From: Candidatus Nitrospira neomarina
GTDB lineage: Bacteria > Nitrospirota > Nitrospiria > Nitrospirales > UBA8639
Direction: 5' to 3'
DNA: 64,000 nt
Assembly: GCF_032051675.1 (NCBI RefSeq)
Contig: NZ_CP116968.1
Location: 2,418,001-2,482,000, forward strand
In this document: positions 1 to 8,893 of the stretch, piece by piece
Numbering within the stretch: position 1 is the stretch's first letter
Layout: the number at the start of each line of letters is the position of its first letter
Program-made: the position numbers and the translations under genes
Notes under the pieces: generated by a model
Told to the model about the DNA's origin: nothing
Databases searched by the model: none
Seen by the model: only the letters and a program-made list of their open reading frames with translations

Positions 1-54
1 CTTTCGCATAGAAAGCACCACGATCACCAACTACTGAATATGAGGAACACCACG

Positions 55-606
55 ATGACCAAGTTAGCCAAGAGTCAGTATTTTAATCCCTGGCATCATG
101 CCAGCCCCGGAGACAAATTACCCGAGTTCGTGAATGGAATCATTGAGATTCCCAAAGGCACGAGAGCAAAATATGAATTAGAGAAAGAGAGTGGCCTGCT
201 GATACTGGACAGAGTGTTATACTCTTCCGTGTATTACCCCGCCAATTACGGATTCATTCCCCAAACGTACTGTGAAGATAAAGACCCCTTGGATATTTTG
301 ATTATTTCACAAATTGATGTGGTCCCGATGTGTATCGTGCCGGCCAAAGTCATCGGGGTCATGCGGATGCTTGATAACGGAGAAGCGGATGACAAACTCA
401 TCGCGGTTGCGGCAGGCGATCCCAGTGTCAGTCATATCAAGGACATTTCCGAATTGCCCCAACACTTTATTTCCGAAATGCGGCATTTCTTTGAAGAGTA
501 CAAGACTCTTGAACATAAAGCGGTGGTGGTGGAGGAGTTTTTAGAAAAAAAAGTGGCTCAAAACATTCTGAATCAGAGCCTTGCGATGTATAAAGATATG
601 TTTTGA
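55..606 (+). CDS. ppa: Inorganic pyrophosphatase (family I, soluble)
   Basis: Hydrolyses pyrophosphate to two phosphates in the cytoplasm, pulling biosynthetic reactions forward. The protein carries the family I signature D-x-D-P-x-D (DKDPLD) followed by the hydrophobic ILIIS segment, and its 183 residues match the usual bacterial size. An ATG at 40 is also in frame, but the purine-rich GAGGAA at 42-47 sits about 8 bases before the ATG at 55, so I chose 55. The gene stands alone; its own promoter would lie before the window start. Identity is clear from the signature and overall pattern. Confidence 0.93.
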   Translation: MTKLAKSQYFNPWHHASPGDKLPEFVNGIIEIPKGTRAKYELEKESGLLILDRVLYSSVYYPANYGFIPQTYCEDKDPLDILIISQIDVVPMCIVPAKVIGVMRMLDNGEADDKLIAVAAGDPSVSHIKDISELPQHFISEMRHFFEEYKTLEHKAVVVEEFLEKKVAQNILNQSLAMYKDMF

Positions 607-784
607 AACATAGAGTTACCAAATTGGCCCAAGGCCGACAGTCCGGGTGAGTCACAATGGATCTCCCCGGCCTTCGTCTCATGCGGGACGATTTTCAATC
701 AGGATTGAACCGAAAAATCTGGTAACACATCACCCCTGAGTGCAAACCGGTTGCTCATGATGAGGATCTACCATTTTCCTATTC

Positions 785-1924
785 TCAAGCTGCAGGCTTA
801 AGCAGGACCTTGACCCAGCCATTTTCCCCCGCATCAAAATGCCGATAGGCTTTGGGTCCATCCCGAAGTGGCAACTCGTGAGTGACGAGGAACGAGGGCT
901 TTGCTTTGCCCACCTCAATAAGATTGCATAATCGCCGATTATATGCCTTAACGTTGGCCTGACCGGTTCCTATCCGCTGCCCCTTGGACAGGAAAAGACT
1001 CCAGTCGAATGCCGGCTGTCTTTTCTGAGCCAATGCTTCTGACAACTTCGGATCCTCAGGTTGGAACCCGCCCACCACACCTATTCGGCCTGTCGGGCGC
1101 ACCGATCGTATAAGATTATTCATCGTGATATCGGCCTGTTCGTGATTTTGCGGATCGTACGCATGGTGTCCCAGGCATTCGCAGCCTGAATCCGCGCCCT
1201 CCCCGTCAGTCAGGTCCAGAATCTGATCAACCGGGGAAACTCTCGATTCATCGATGGGAATAGCACCGATTTTCTCTGCCAGTCGTAATCCATCGGGGTG
1301 ACGGTCCACAATCATGACCTTACTGGCACTTTTGAGGATGGCCGAGTAAGCTGCCAGGAGCCCCACCGGTCCCGCACCATAGATGACGACCGAATCGCCC
1401 GGCTGGACACCGGCCATCTCAGTCGCATGATATCCGGTCGGAAAGATGTCCGACAGCAGCACGTAATCGGCTTCTTTCTCCTGCGCATCCTCAGGCAACC
1501 GCAAACAGTTAAAATCACCGTATGGCACACGCAGGTACTCCGCCTGGCCACCTGGATAAGGACCCATTCCCGCACAGCCATAGGCTCCGCCGGCCGTACC
1601 TGGGTTGACCGTCAGACAGAAGGCGGTCAACCCGCTTTCGCAGTTTTTGCAGAATCCGCAACTAATATTGAAGGGCAGACAGACACGGTCGCCAACCTGC
1701 ACCTGTGCCACATGAGCGCCCACCTCAATCACTTCGCCAAGATTTTCGTGCCCGAATATTGTGCCCGGCTCAATGGGCATTCGTCCTTCATACATATGTA
1801 AATCAGAATCGCAGATATTGGTCGTGGTCATTTTCACCAACACATCCGTTGGTCGCTCGATCGTTGGATCAGGCACTTCTTCCAGACTCACATCATGGGG
1901 TCCGTGATAGACCAGTGCTTTCAT
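785..1924 (-). CDS. Zinc-dependent alcohol/formaldehyde dehydrogenase family protein (MDR)
   Basis: A 379-residue medium-chain dehydrogenase. The catalytic zinc ligands appear as Cys38 in NICDSDLH and His59-Glu60 in GHE; four cysteines at about 89, 92, 95 and 103 form the structural zinc site. A Rossmann YGAGPVG motif follows near the middle. The sequence is closest in style to glutathione-independent formaldehyde dehydrogenase-like proteins, with the long insert between the zinc lobe and the cofactor domain, so formaldehyde or another small aldehyde or alcohol is a plausible substrate with NAD; the true substrate cannot be read. Start at 1924 is supported by AGGAGGAAC just upstream; a longer reading to 2023 lacks such support. 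Confidence 0.85.
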   Translation of the reverse strand: MKALVYHGPHDVSLEEVPDPTIERPTDVLVKMTTTNICDSDLHMYEGRMPIEPGTIFGHENLGEVIEVGAHVAQVQVGDRVCLPFNISCGFCKNCESGLTAFCLTVNPGTAGGAYGCAGMGPYPGGQAEYLRVPYGDFNCLRLPEDAQEKEADYVLLSDIFPTGYHATEMAGVQPGDSVVIYGAGPVGLLAAYSAILKSASKVMIVDRHPDGLRLAEKIGAIPIDESRVSPVDQILDLTDGEGADSGCECLGHHAYDPQNHEQADITMNNLIRSVRPTGRIGVVGGFQPEDPKLSEALAQKRQPAFDWSLFLSKGQRIGTGQANVKAYNRRLCNLIEVGKAKPSFLVTHELPLRDGPKAYRHFDAGENGWVKVLLKPAA

Positions 1925-2332
1925 GGCTTCGTTCCTCCTATGGTTATAGGTGAAACATCCAACATTCCTTGTTAAGCCCAAGCCACGGACCGGTTGTAAA
2001 CCACATTTCCCCGGCAGGCTCAACCATGACTTCGGTAAGAATAAAGTAGCCTCTTATTAAAAAGGAAAATGACAGAAAATGGCACTGGGAAAAACCCTGG
2101 CTGACCCATTCTCAAGAGACTCCCCTTTGCCTTTCCCTGAAGTCTTCCACTTTTTAGATAAAATACAGAATGAAATGAATATTTTGGCCATTGCCCTCTG
2201 ACAGACAGGACTGAGAAGGTTGGGAAAAACACCATGAAGGCCGTCCAGGCTCACGTGCCAGGGACCTAGTCTGATGACGGTTCCTGAGCTGAAATACTGT
2301 TTATATAGACAAGACTACGTTAGGAGGCATGA
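1925..2332. other. Divergent intergenic region, about 400 bp
   Basis: This separates the divergent dehydrogenase and ferritin-like genes. Short open frames on the minus strand look like chance. A strong AGGAGG lies immediately before the ferritin-like gene and an AT-rich TATATAG sits about 20 bases further upstream, a possible -10 element. I see no repeat, RNA gene or further coding region here. Confidence 0.4.
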
Positions 2333-2872
2333 ATGAAAGATCAACCATTTCTCACAGACGTCCAAACCTTACGCAAACGCGCAAGAGAACACATGGAAAA
2401 AGGAGCGGTGACGCCTGGTTACTCCGCCGACCGGGACACCGTGATAAAGCTACTCAATGAGGCCCTTGCAACTGAAATCGTCTGTGTCCTCCGATATAAG
2501 CGGCACTATTATATGGCCTCAGGCATTCATGCTCAGAGCGTGGCGGCGGAATTTCTTCAACATGCCAATGAAGAGCAAGGCCATGCCGATCAGCTGGCGG
2601 AGCGGATCGTCCAATTGGGCGGCGAACCGAATTTCTCTCCTGAGGGAATGCTTATGCGCAGTCATGCCGAATATGTGGAAGGCACTTCCCTGGTCGACAT
2701 GATCAGGGAAGACCTGGTGGCGGAGCGCATTGCTATTGATAGCTATCGGGAAATGATCAACTATCTCGGCACCAAGGATTCGACATCCCGCCGCATGTTG
2801 GAGGGCATTTTGGCGGTCGAGGAAGAGCATGCTGATGACCTCGTCTCCCTTCTGGAGGAAATGGGCTCCTAA
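2333..2872 (+). CDS. Ferritin-like / bacterioferritin-type di-iron protein
   Basis: A 179-residue four-helix protein of the ferritin superfamily. Two E-x-x-H motifs (EEQGH near residue 80 and EEEHADD near 165), together with upstream glutamates in NEALATEI and LVAERIAI, supply the expected di-iron ligands. Proteins of this type oxidise and store iron or detoxify peroxide in the cytoplasm. It is distinct from the canonical bacterioferritin near 11.3 kb and has an N-terminal extension of about 30 residues. A strong AGGAGG precedes the start. The gluconokinase gene begins only 9 bases after its stop, so the two are probably co-transcribed. The exact subfamily (Bfr, Dps or other) is not settled. 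Confidence 0.8.
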   Translation: MKDQPFLTDVQTLRKRAREHMEKGAVTPGYSADRDTVIKLLNEALATEIVCVLRYKRHYYMASGIHAQSVAAEFLQHANEEQGHADQLAERIVQLGGEPNFSPEGMLMRSHAEYVEGTSLVDMIREDLVAERIAIDSYREMINYLGTKDSTSRRMLEGILAVEEEHADDLVSLLEEMGS

Positions 2873-2881
2873 CGATTAGCT

Positions 2882-3403
2882 ATGAGAGAAGCAAAGAACC
2901 GGGACATATGGATCGTCATCCTTATGGGTGTCTCGGGTTCAGGAAAAACCACCATTGGTCAACTCCTGGCCAGAAATCTCGGTTGGTCTTTTTACGAAGG
3001 CGATGATTTCCATTCAGCGCGGAATGTGTCCAAATTGCAGGGTGGGATTCCGTTAAGTGAGGAAGATCGGCTTCCTTGGCTTTTTGCTATTCATCAACTG
3101 GTTCACGATCTGATAAGCCAATCACAGCGCGCCGTCATTACGTGTTCCGCTTTAAAACAGGCCTATCGGAAGTTAATCACTGAGGGACGCCCTCAAGTTT
3201 CATTGGTGTATTTGCGAGGCAATTATGCGTTGATCCACCCGCGCCTGCAGTCACGAACCGGCCACTTTATGAAAGCCGACCTGTTAGCCAGTCAGTTTAC
3301 TGCACTTGAGGAACCTCACGATGTCCCCTTCATCGACGTTTCTCAACCGCCGGAAGTGATTGCGGAACAAATCAAAAGAATGCTGCATTTACAACCCGCA
3401 TAA
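2882..3403 (+). CDS. gntK: Gluconokinase
   Basis: Phosphorylates D-gluconate to 6-phosphogluconate using ATP, feeding the pentose phosphate pathway. At 173 residues it has the family's normal length. Visible motifs are the P-loop GVSGSGKTT near residue 16, GDDFH for substrate binding, EEDRLPWL, CSALKQAYR, and the C-terminal GHFMKADLLASQF followed by LEEP, all characteristic of GntK. It follows the ferritin-like gene by 9 bases and is convergent with the kinase-like gene at 3.5 kb. No gluconate transporter is visible nearby, so gluconate may be produced internally, for example from sugars released by the glycosidase at 4.6 kb; that link is inference. Confidence 0.9.
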   Translation: MREAKNRDIWIVILMGVSGSGKTTIGQLLARNLGWSFYEGDDFHSARNVSKLQGGIPLSEEDRLPWLFAIHQLVHDLISQSQRAVITCSALKQAYRKLITEGRPQVSLVYLRGNYALIHPRLQSRTGHFMKADLLASQFTALEEPHDVPFIDVSQPPEVIAEQIKRMLHLQPA

Positions 3404-3520
3404 CAGATCTGCGAGGTCATGATACGAACAGCTGTACATGATTTGGACATTGTTCCCGGAGGGAGAAGATTTATGATGAGGCATGAGGGAGGGCCCCTTC
3501 CTCTCACATTGATCAGAGAA

Positions 3521-4393
3521 TCAGGGCATTCTGGGAGATTGGTCTTTTTCCTTTTTCCACTTATACCAGATGGTTTCATTGCTCCCATGCGGATAGATCA
3601 TGCGTTTCAGCGCAATGTAGGGTCGCCAGAGAAAGCGGTGGTATCGTTTATTTAAATCCGATCGTTTCGCCAACTGCTGTTCGTTCTCTGATAATCTCTG
3701 CGGTTGGAACGTGTGTTTGTGTTTATACAGATGATAAATGTCCTCCCGAATCAAGCGTTGGAAAATCTTCTCAGTCAGCCCGCCCACCCAACCCTGCCGA
3801 ACCGGGACAGTCAGGCAAATTTGGAAATCGATGAGAAAGGGCTTTCCCTCTGTGGAACAAATGATATTCCCCCGTTTATTCAGGTCCGCATAGAAAATGC
3901 GACGCCGGTGAACCGCCTGAAGAATGACCCGTAATTGATCGAAAAAATCCGGAGCCAGTGATGTGGCATACGTCGCCATCGCTGGATCTCCGACCACCAC
4001 GTTAAATTGTTCCTGGATGCGTTTTTCTATTTCATGAAGCGTGTGTCCTTCAATAAACCGATGAAAATATCCTCGTCTCCCATATCGCGGTCCTAAGGCT
4101 GGAATGCCCGGGAGATCAGACACCATCTGATAAATGCGATATTCCCGCCTGGATATCCAACCCGTCAGGGGGCGAAACAGCCAGCCCAGGACAAAACGAA
4201 AGTCGCTGAGCTTAAGGACATATCGTTCGCCTTCCTGATTCCGATACAAAACATTCACGGAGAAAAAATCGTCCTTCAGTATCCGTTCATAGCCGTACTC
4301 GGCTCCATAAATTTCCACGACTGGGGGATAGGATCGTGTGATAGGCATGGTATGTTCAGCGCCTGTGCGCAACCGGCTCCCATGGTACACCAT
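3521..4393 (-). CDS. Protein-kinase-fold protein, possibly lipopolysaccharide-kinase-like
   Basis: About 290 residues with a degenerate protein-kinase fold. YADLNKRGNII near residue 190 resembles the catalytic loop (D-x-x-x-x-N), and LIDFQ about 15 residues later stands where DFG would be. An upstream YVLKLSD supplies a candidate ATP-binding lysine. Such small kinases in Gram-negative bacteria are often lipopolysaccharide core kinases (Kdo/WaaP-type) or uncharacterised. Neither the start at 4393 nor a later in-frame ATG at 4348 has a clear ribosome-binding site, so the N-terminus is uncertain. Function is tentative; the substrate cannot be inferred. Confidence 0.6.
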   Translation of the reverse strand: MVYHGSRLRTGAEHTMPITRSYPPVVEIYGAEYGYERILKDDFFSVNVLYRNQEGERYVLKLSDFRFVLGWLFRPLTGWISRREYRIYQMVSDLPGIPALGPRYGRRGYFHRFIEGHTLHEIEKRIQEQFNVVVGDPAMATYATSLAPDFFDQLRVILQAVHRRRIFYADLNKRGNIICSTEGKPFLIDFQICLTVPVRQGWVGGLTEKIFQRLIREDIYHLYKHKHTFQPQRLSENEQQLAKRSDLNKRYHRFLWRPYIALKRMIYPHGSNETIWYKWKKEKDQSPRMP

Positions 4394-4611
4394 CTGAAAA
4401 AAAATTTCGCCCGGTTGTCTTCATAGATAAATGACCGCAAAACGGTTACCCCACCACAAGTACGGCTCACGTCTCAATACATGCACTCGCGTAATCCCGG
4501 GTATTCCAGCTCATTTTTTTCAGACATATCCTGGATTTTCTGATAAGGTAAACCAAAGAGACGTTCAGCAACCCGACTCTTTCGTATCACGAGACCGACT
4601 TGTTTTCAACA

Positions 4612-6441
4612 ATGCCCTATCAGCCCATCGAAAATTACGGCCTGATCGGAAATATGCAGACGACCGCACTGGTCGGCATGAACGGGTCCATCGATTGGTT
4701 CTGCTATCCTTATTTCGACTCTCCCAGTGTGTTCTGCGCGATTCTGGATGATGCCAAAGGTGGCAGGTTTAAAATCGCTCCCGTTCCGGACGGGGTGAAG
4801 TCCAAACAATATTATTGGCCGGACACCAATGTCCTCGTGACCCGGTTTCATACTCCGGCAGGAGTAGGGCGGATGATCGACTTTATGCCGGTCGGGGTTC
4901 GCACGTCTGACTGCACCCGGGACGGGTTGATCCGCCGCGTGCAAGCCATTAGAAAATCGATGACCTTTCGTCTTGAATGCCGTCCGGCCTTCAACTATGG
5001 TCGAGATACCCATACACTCACGATCACCAAAGATGGAGCTCGCTTCCAATCCTCCCGCCTGACGCTTCGACTTGGATCCACGATTCCACTGATACAGGAT
5101 GGCGACGGAATTTTCACCGAATTCACCCTTCAAGAAGGGGAAGAAATCGATTTTTGTCTTCAAGAGGTCGAATCGGGCCATACCCAAAGCACCTCATGTC
5201 CAGAAACACAAGCCGAAGAATTATTTAAGCACACGGTCGACTATTGGCGTCGATGGCTGTCGAAATGCACGTACACCGGTCGCTGGCGGGAAATGGTCCA
5301 CCGCTCTGCGCTGGTTCTTAAACTGTTGACGTTCCAGCCAACCGGGGCCATTGTCGCCGCTCCAACCTGCAGTCTTCCTGAAGAGATCGGCGGGGTTCGG
5401 AATTGGGATTATCGTTATACCTGGATCCGGGACGCCGCCTTCACCTTGTATGGATTATTGCGTATCGGATTTACTGAAGAAGCTTCGGCCTTCATGCAGT
5501 GGCTGGAAGCCCGTTGTCATGAATTGAATCCTGACGGATCCTTACAACTGATGTATGCGATTGACGGGCACCACCAACTCACCGAAGAAACATTGGCTCA
5601 TCTCGAGGGCTATCGGGGTTCACGACCGGTCCGAGTGGGAAATGGCGCCTATAATCAACTCCAACTCGATATTTACGGTGAATTAATGGATTCCGTGTAC
5701 CTCTACAATAAGTACGGCACTCCTATTTCGTACGACCTGTGGAAACACCTTCGGCGCATGATCAATTGGGTCTGCGACAACTGGCAGCGCACCGACGAGG
5801 GCATATGGGAGGTGCGCGGGGGCCAGCAACATTTTGTCTATTCCAAATTGATGTGTTGGGTGGCCGTGGACCGTGGGCTGCGCCTGGCCGAAAAACGGTC
5901 CTTCCCGGCAGACCGCGAACAGTGGCTGAAGACCCGGGATAATATCTATGAAGAAATCATGTCCAAAGGATGGGATTCAGATCGACAAGCCTTTATCCAG
6001 CGATATGGAAGCTCTTCGCTGGATGCCGCAAATTTAGTGATGCCCCTGGTGTTTTTTGTCTCACCTACCGACCCCCGTATGCTCAAGACCCTGGATGCCA
6101 TCAACCGGAAGCCGGAACAAGGAGGCCTGGTCTCCAACGGACTGGTCTATCGGTATAATTTATCCGAAATTCAGGACGGACTGGACGGAGAGGAAGGCAC
6201 GTTCAATCTTTGTACGTTTTGGCTCGTAGAAGCCATGACCCGCGCCGGACAGGCGGATCGCAATCGCTTAGAAGAAGCCCGTCTTGTGTTTGAGCAAATG
6301 CTCGGATATGCCAACCACTTAGGGCTGTATGCCGAAGAAACCGGCCATCACGGTGAGGCCCTCGGCAATTTCCCGCAAGCCTTTACGCATCTCGCCCTCA
6401 TCAGCGCCGCCTTCAATCTGGATCGGGCGTTAGGTAAGTAA
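4612..6441 (+). CDS. Glycoside hydrolase family 15 protein (glucoamylase/trehalase-like)
   Basis: About 609 residues with an N-terminal trehalase-like beta domain (opening with [15 protein letters not shown]) and a C-terminal GH15 (alpha/alpha)6 catalytic barrel containing the hallmark [18 protein letters not shown]. Family members release glucose from trehalose, starch or glycogen-type alpha-glucans. No signal peptide is visible, so it should act in the cytoplasm on stored polymer or trehalose. A TTG at 4600 is in frame, but the protein family begins at MPYQPIE, hence ATG 4612; no good ribosome-binding site precedes either. The substrate (alpha-glucan or trehalose) is not settled by sequence. 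Confidence 0.85.
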   Translation: MPYQPIENYGLIGNMQTTALVGMNGSIDWFCYPYFDSPSVFCAILDDAKGGRFKIAPVPDGVKSKQYYWPDTNVLVTRFHTPAGVGRMIDFMPVGVRTSDCTRDGLIRRVQAIRKSMTFRLECRPAFNYGRDTHTLTITKDGARFQSSRLTLRLGSTIPLIQDGDGIFTEFTLQEGEEIDFCLQEVESGHTQSTSCPETQAEELFKHTVDYWRRWLSKCTYTGRWREMVHRSALVLKLLTFQPTGAIVAAPTCSLPEEIGGVRNWDYRYTWIRDAAFTLYGLLRIGFTEEASAFMQWLEARCHELNPDGSLQLMYAIDGHHQLTEETLAHLEGYRGSRPVRVGNGAYNQLQLDIYGELMDSVYLYNKYGTPISYDLWKHLRRMINWVCDNWQRTDEGIWEVRGGQQHFVYSKLMCWVAVDRGLRLAEKRSFPADREQWLKTRDNIYEEIMSKGWDSDRQAFIQRYGSSSLDAANLVMPLVFFVSPTDPRMLKTLDAINRKPEQGGLVSNGLVYRYNLSEIQDGLDGEEGTFNLCTFWLVEAMTRAGQADRNRLEEARLVFEQMLGYANHLGLYAEETGHHGEALGNFPQAFTHLALISAAFNLDRALGK

Positions 6442-6540
6442 CCCGGAGCGCCTCTCTTTTCGACTCTCTGGTCTCCGGTTCTTCCTGTGAAATCCGGACG
6501 ACCATTGCCGAACACCTCAACATGCTCCTACACTTTACGG

Positions 6541-7047
6541 ATGCATGTGATCATTGGATGCGGGAATCTCTATCGAAAGGATGACGGGATAGGAGTCGTT
6601 GTGGCTCACCGACTCCAGTCATATTTTTCCCAACATCCTCAATCCGATCTTCAAATTATTGAGGCAGGCACCAATGGGATCGATGTGCTGTTTCAGGCTC
6701 AAGGGGCCGCCAAGCTGACTATGATCGATGCCTGCTCCAGCGACTCCGAACCGGGCACCATTTTTCACCTCTCCGGCCGTGACCTAATAAAACGGCCTCC
6801 ACCAAATTTCAATCCGCATAATTTTCGCTGGGATCATGCCGTCCATGCCGGGCGGATCATCTTTCAAGATGCGTTCCCCCAAGATATCACCGTCTTTCTC
6901 ATTGAAGTGTTCGATACCACCTTTGGAGCCAATCTGAGCCCGGGTGTCGCCGCTTCGGTTGAAAAGAATTGCGCCATGATCACCTCATTCATTCACGAAT
7001 CATCCCCCACACCTTTGCCGACACCACAATCACAAACTCTTCTCTAA
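6541..7047 (+). CDS. Hydrogenase maturation protease (HyaD/HybD/HycI family)
   Basis: Endopeptidase family that removes the C-terminal extension of the [NiFe] hydrogenase large subunit after nickel insertion. The N-terminus has the family pattern GCGN-x4-DDGIG; Asp15 and Asp63 (in MIDA) and a histidine in the HNFRWDH region are the expected nickel-sensing ligands, and IEAGTNG matches the family E-x-G-T-x-G. The core begins at ATG 6541; a GTG at 6487 could extend it. No hydrogenase subunit is encoded in this window, but the next genes are a nickel permease, NikR and a TonB receptor, so it sits in a nickel-handling locus and would serve a hydrogenase elsewhere. Confidence 0.82.
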   Translation: MHVIIGCGNLYRKDDGIGVVVAHRLQSYFSQHPQSDLQIIEAGTNGIDVLFQAQGAAKLTMIDACSSDSEPGTIFHLSGRDLIKRPPPNFNPHNFRWDHAVHAGRIIFQDAFPQDITVFLIEVFDTTFGANLSPGVAASVEKNCAMITSFIHESSPTPLPTPQSQTLL

Positions 7048-7394
7048 CCGGCCTTACTCGGCTTGCTGTGAGAAATATGTTATATACTGCCAAGTGTCCT
7101 TCATGGGGCTTTTCCAATGTCTGAAACTTTTTCGAGATTTTCACCTCAGAACCAAAGCAATTCTCCAAACCACAGAAGCCCGTTTATGATTGATATGGAA
7201 ACCATTAAACAATCTCCGGAAAAAGCCTTTGCATTTGACGGGTCATCTTACATGGACAATTCCCTACACGGTGTCAACATGGGAAACGCCACGGTTCGTT
7301 CCCTCAAGCTTTCCGTTCCAAGGGGAGAAGGGGTCGCAGCCCGGCACCCATGGATTCACCAACACCGACCGTCTTGCCCGGATTACAAAGGATT
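7048..7394. other. Intergenic region upstream of the nickel permease, about 350 bp
   Basis: A 93-codon open frame (7117-7398, plus) spans much of this stretch but resembles nothing I know, is rich in Ser, Asn and Pro, and overlaps the start of the permease gene, so I do not call it. The region may be a long leader for the permease. I looked for a cobalamin or nickel/cobalt riboswitch core and found no convincing conserved box. Confidence 0.3.
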
Positions 7395-8099
7395 ATGATG
7401 CTCAGTATTCTTGGATTAGGGTTTTTAATGGGTATGCGCCATGCTTGTGAAGCCGACCATGCTGCCGCCGTAGCCTCTTTAGCCACCCGAAGTGGATCGA
7501 TCTCACAAACCGTCAAACAGGGGATGGTCTGGGGATTGGGGCACACACTGACGTTGTTGATCTTCAGTTCGCTGGTTTTGTTATTGGGCAGTATCATTCC
7601 CGAACGATTCGCTGCAGGATTGGAACTCATGGTGGGTTTGATGTTAATAGGTCTGGGACTCGACGTGTTCCGACGACTACTCAAAAACCGGATTCATTTT
7701 CATGTTCACCAACATCCGGATCGCCCTCCTCACTTTCATGCCCATGCCCATACCGAACCCACACACCCTGATAATACGTCCCATGATCATGCACATGGTT
7801 TTCCCTATCGTGCGTTGCTGATAGGCCTGATGCACGGGATGGCCGGATCAGCCGCGCTGATCCTCTTAACGCTGAACGCCACCCTGTCCATGAGCCAAGC
7901 CATCATGTATATCCTTCTGTTCGGGTTAGGATCGATACTCGGCATGGGCCTCCTGTCCGTGGTCATGGCTATTCCCTTTTGGTACTCAGCCCGATCCCTG
8001 ACATGGCTCCATAACGGGCTTCAGGCTTGCGTGGCGGTGATGACCACCATTCTGGGGATCGCGATAGCATTTTCCTCAGGATCCGCGCTCTGGCATTAA
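7395..8099 (+). CDS. Nickel/cobalt permease of the NicO/HoxN-like superfamily
   Basis: An integral membrane protein of about 234 residues with around six transmembrane segments. The signature RHACEADHAAAV near the N-terminus is the H-x4-D-H type metal-recognition motif of nickel/cobalt permeases, followed by GLGHTLTLL and a histidine-rich loop (HVHQHPDRPPHFHAHAH) likely to collect Ni2+. It imports nickel across the inner membrane for hydrogenase or urease. ATG codons at 7395 and 7398 follow AAAGGA; a further in-frame ATG at 7350 is possible. NikR follows 180 bp downstream, consistent with nickel rather than cobalt as substrate. Confidence 0.82.
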   Translation: MMLSILGLGFLMGMRHACEADHAAAVASLATRSGSISQTVKQGMVWGLGHTLTLLIFSSLVLLLGSIIPERFAAGLELMVGLMLIGLGLDVFRRLLKNRIHFHVHQHPDRPPHFHAHAHTEPTHPDNTSHDHAHGFPYRALLIGLMHGMAGSAALILLTLNATLSMSQAIMYILLFGLGSILGMGLLSVVMAIPFWYSARSLTWLHNGLQACVAVMTTILGIAIAFSSGSALWH

Positions 8100-8288
8100 C
8101 GAATCTTATCTCAAGTCTTCACGCACCCCGCCTTCATCAACGCGACTTCACATCCTCCTCGGCTTTTTATGCCGATCGATTGTCATGATGTTCGGACCGG
8201 TCTTCTCGTCCGGCCCATCAATTGTCTTTTTACAGAAAAGGCCATAGGATAGGAGGCATCTCAAAATCTGCCTGGAAGGAATATGACA

Positions 8289-8705
8289 ATGAGTCAATTG
8301 GTCCGCTTTGGAGTTTCCCTTGAAGAAACACTCCTTGCCGCTTTTGATCAACACATCAACCGGAAAGGATACCAGAATCGCTCTGAGGCGATTCGAGACC
8401 TCATCCGCAATCAGCTTGTGGGGGAAGAATGGGGCGGAAATAAAGAGACTGTCGGCACCATTACCCTCGTGTATGACCATCATCAATCAGATGTGCTGCA
8501 GCAATTAACTCACCATCAGCACGAATACGGGAAGCAAATCATTTCGAATCTGCATGTGCATTTGGATCACGACCATTGTCTGGAAGTCATTGTGGTCAGA
8601 GGGCGAAGTTCAGCCCTCGTCGATTTAGCCAATCTGTTGATTAAAACCAAAGGAGTCAAGCATGGACAACTCACGATGACGACCACGGGAAAAGCCGTGA
8701 AATAG
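8289..8705 (+). CDS. nikR: Nickel-responsive transcriptional regulator
   Basis: A 138-residue protein: an N-terminal ribbon-helix-helix DNA-binding domain (VRFGVSLEETLLAAFD, then NRSEAIRDLIR) and a C-terminal ACT-like nickel domain. The square-planar nickel ligands of E. coli NikR (His76, His87, His89, Cys95) correspond here to His78, His89 and His91 in NLHVHLDH, and Cys97. It represses nickel uptake genes when nickel is plentiful. The start at 8289 is favoured because GGAAGGA lies 8 bases upstream; ATG 8283 is too close to it. Likely targets are the flanking permease and TonB receptor genes. Confidence 0.93.
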   Translation: MSQLVRFGVSLEETLLAAFDQHINRKGYQNRSEAIRDLIRNQLVGEEWGGNKETVGTITLVYDHHQSDVLQQLTHHQHEYGKQIISNLHVHLDHDHCLEVIVVRGRSSALVDLANLLIKTKGVKHGQLTMTTTGKAVK

Positions 8706-8786
8706 GCCTCATTCCTCCTCTCAAGACTTTTCTGTCACACCGCATAGCTTCCTCTCCCCCCATGCCGTTTGCCGCGCGATTTTGGA

Positions 8787-8847
8787 TTGACAATATGAGC
8801 GGACCTTGCTAAAAGTCGTGCTACTAATTTAACTTTCGTGTCACTAA
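8787..8847 (+). promoter_or_regulatory. Candidate promoter and direct-repeat operator before the TonB receptor
   Basis: TTGACA at 8787-8792 could be a -35 box, with a poor -10 (TAAAAG) 17 bases on. It is followed by two 11-base direct repeats, CGTGCTACTAA at 8817 and CGTGTCACTAA at 8837, matching at 9 of 11 positions and spaced exactly 20 bases apart (two helical turns). The location between nikR and the receptor makes it a candidate regulator site; it does not look like the E. coli NikR dyad, so the regulator is a guess. Confidence 0.35.
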
Positions 8848-8893
8848 CCAGTTTCTCCTTCGCCCCCACACTCGTTTTTTCTTTACCAATTCC

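Noticed and set aside
1298-1801. Plus-strand open frame of 167 codons
   Set aside because: Antisense to the zinc dehydrogenase, whose metal ligands and cofactor motif are intact; no ribosome-binding site or motif.
4606-5187. Minus-strand open frame of 193 codons
   Set aside because: Antisense to the GH15 gene and without recognisable content.
7048-7394. Cobalamin or nickel/cobalt riboswitch
   Set aside because: No conserved B12 box or recognisable aptamer core could be found.
7117-7398. 93-codon open frame before the nickel permease
   Set aside because: No recognisable family, poor composition and overlap with the permease start; reported only as part of the intergenic region.
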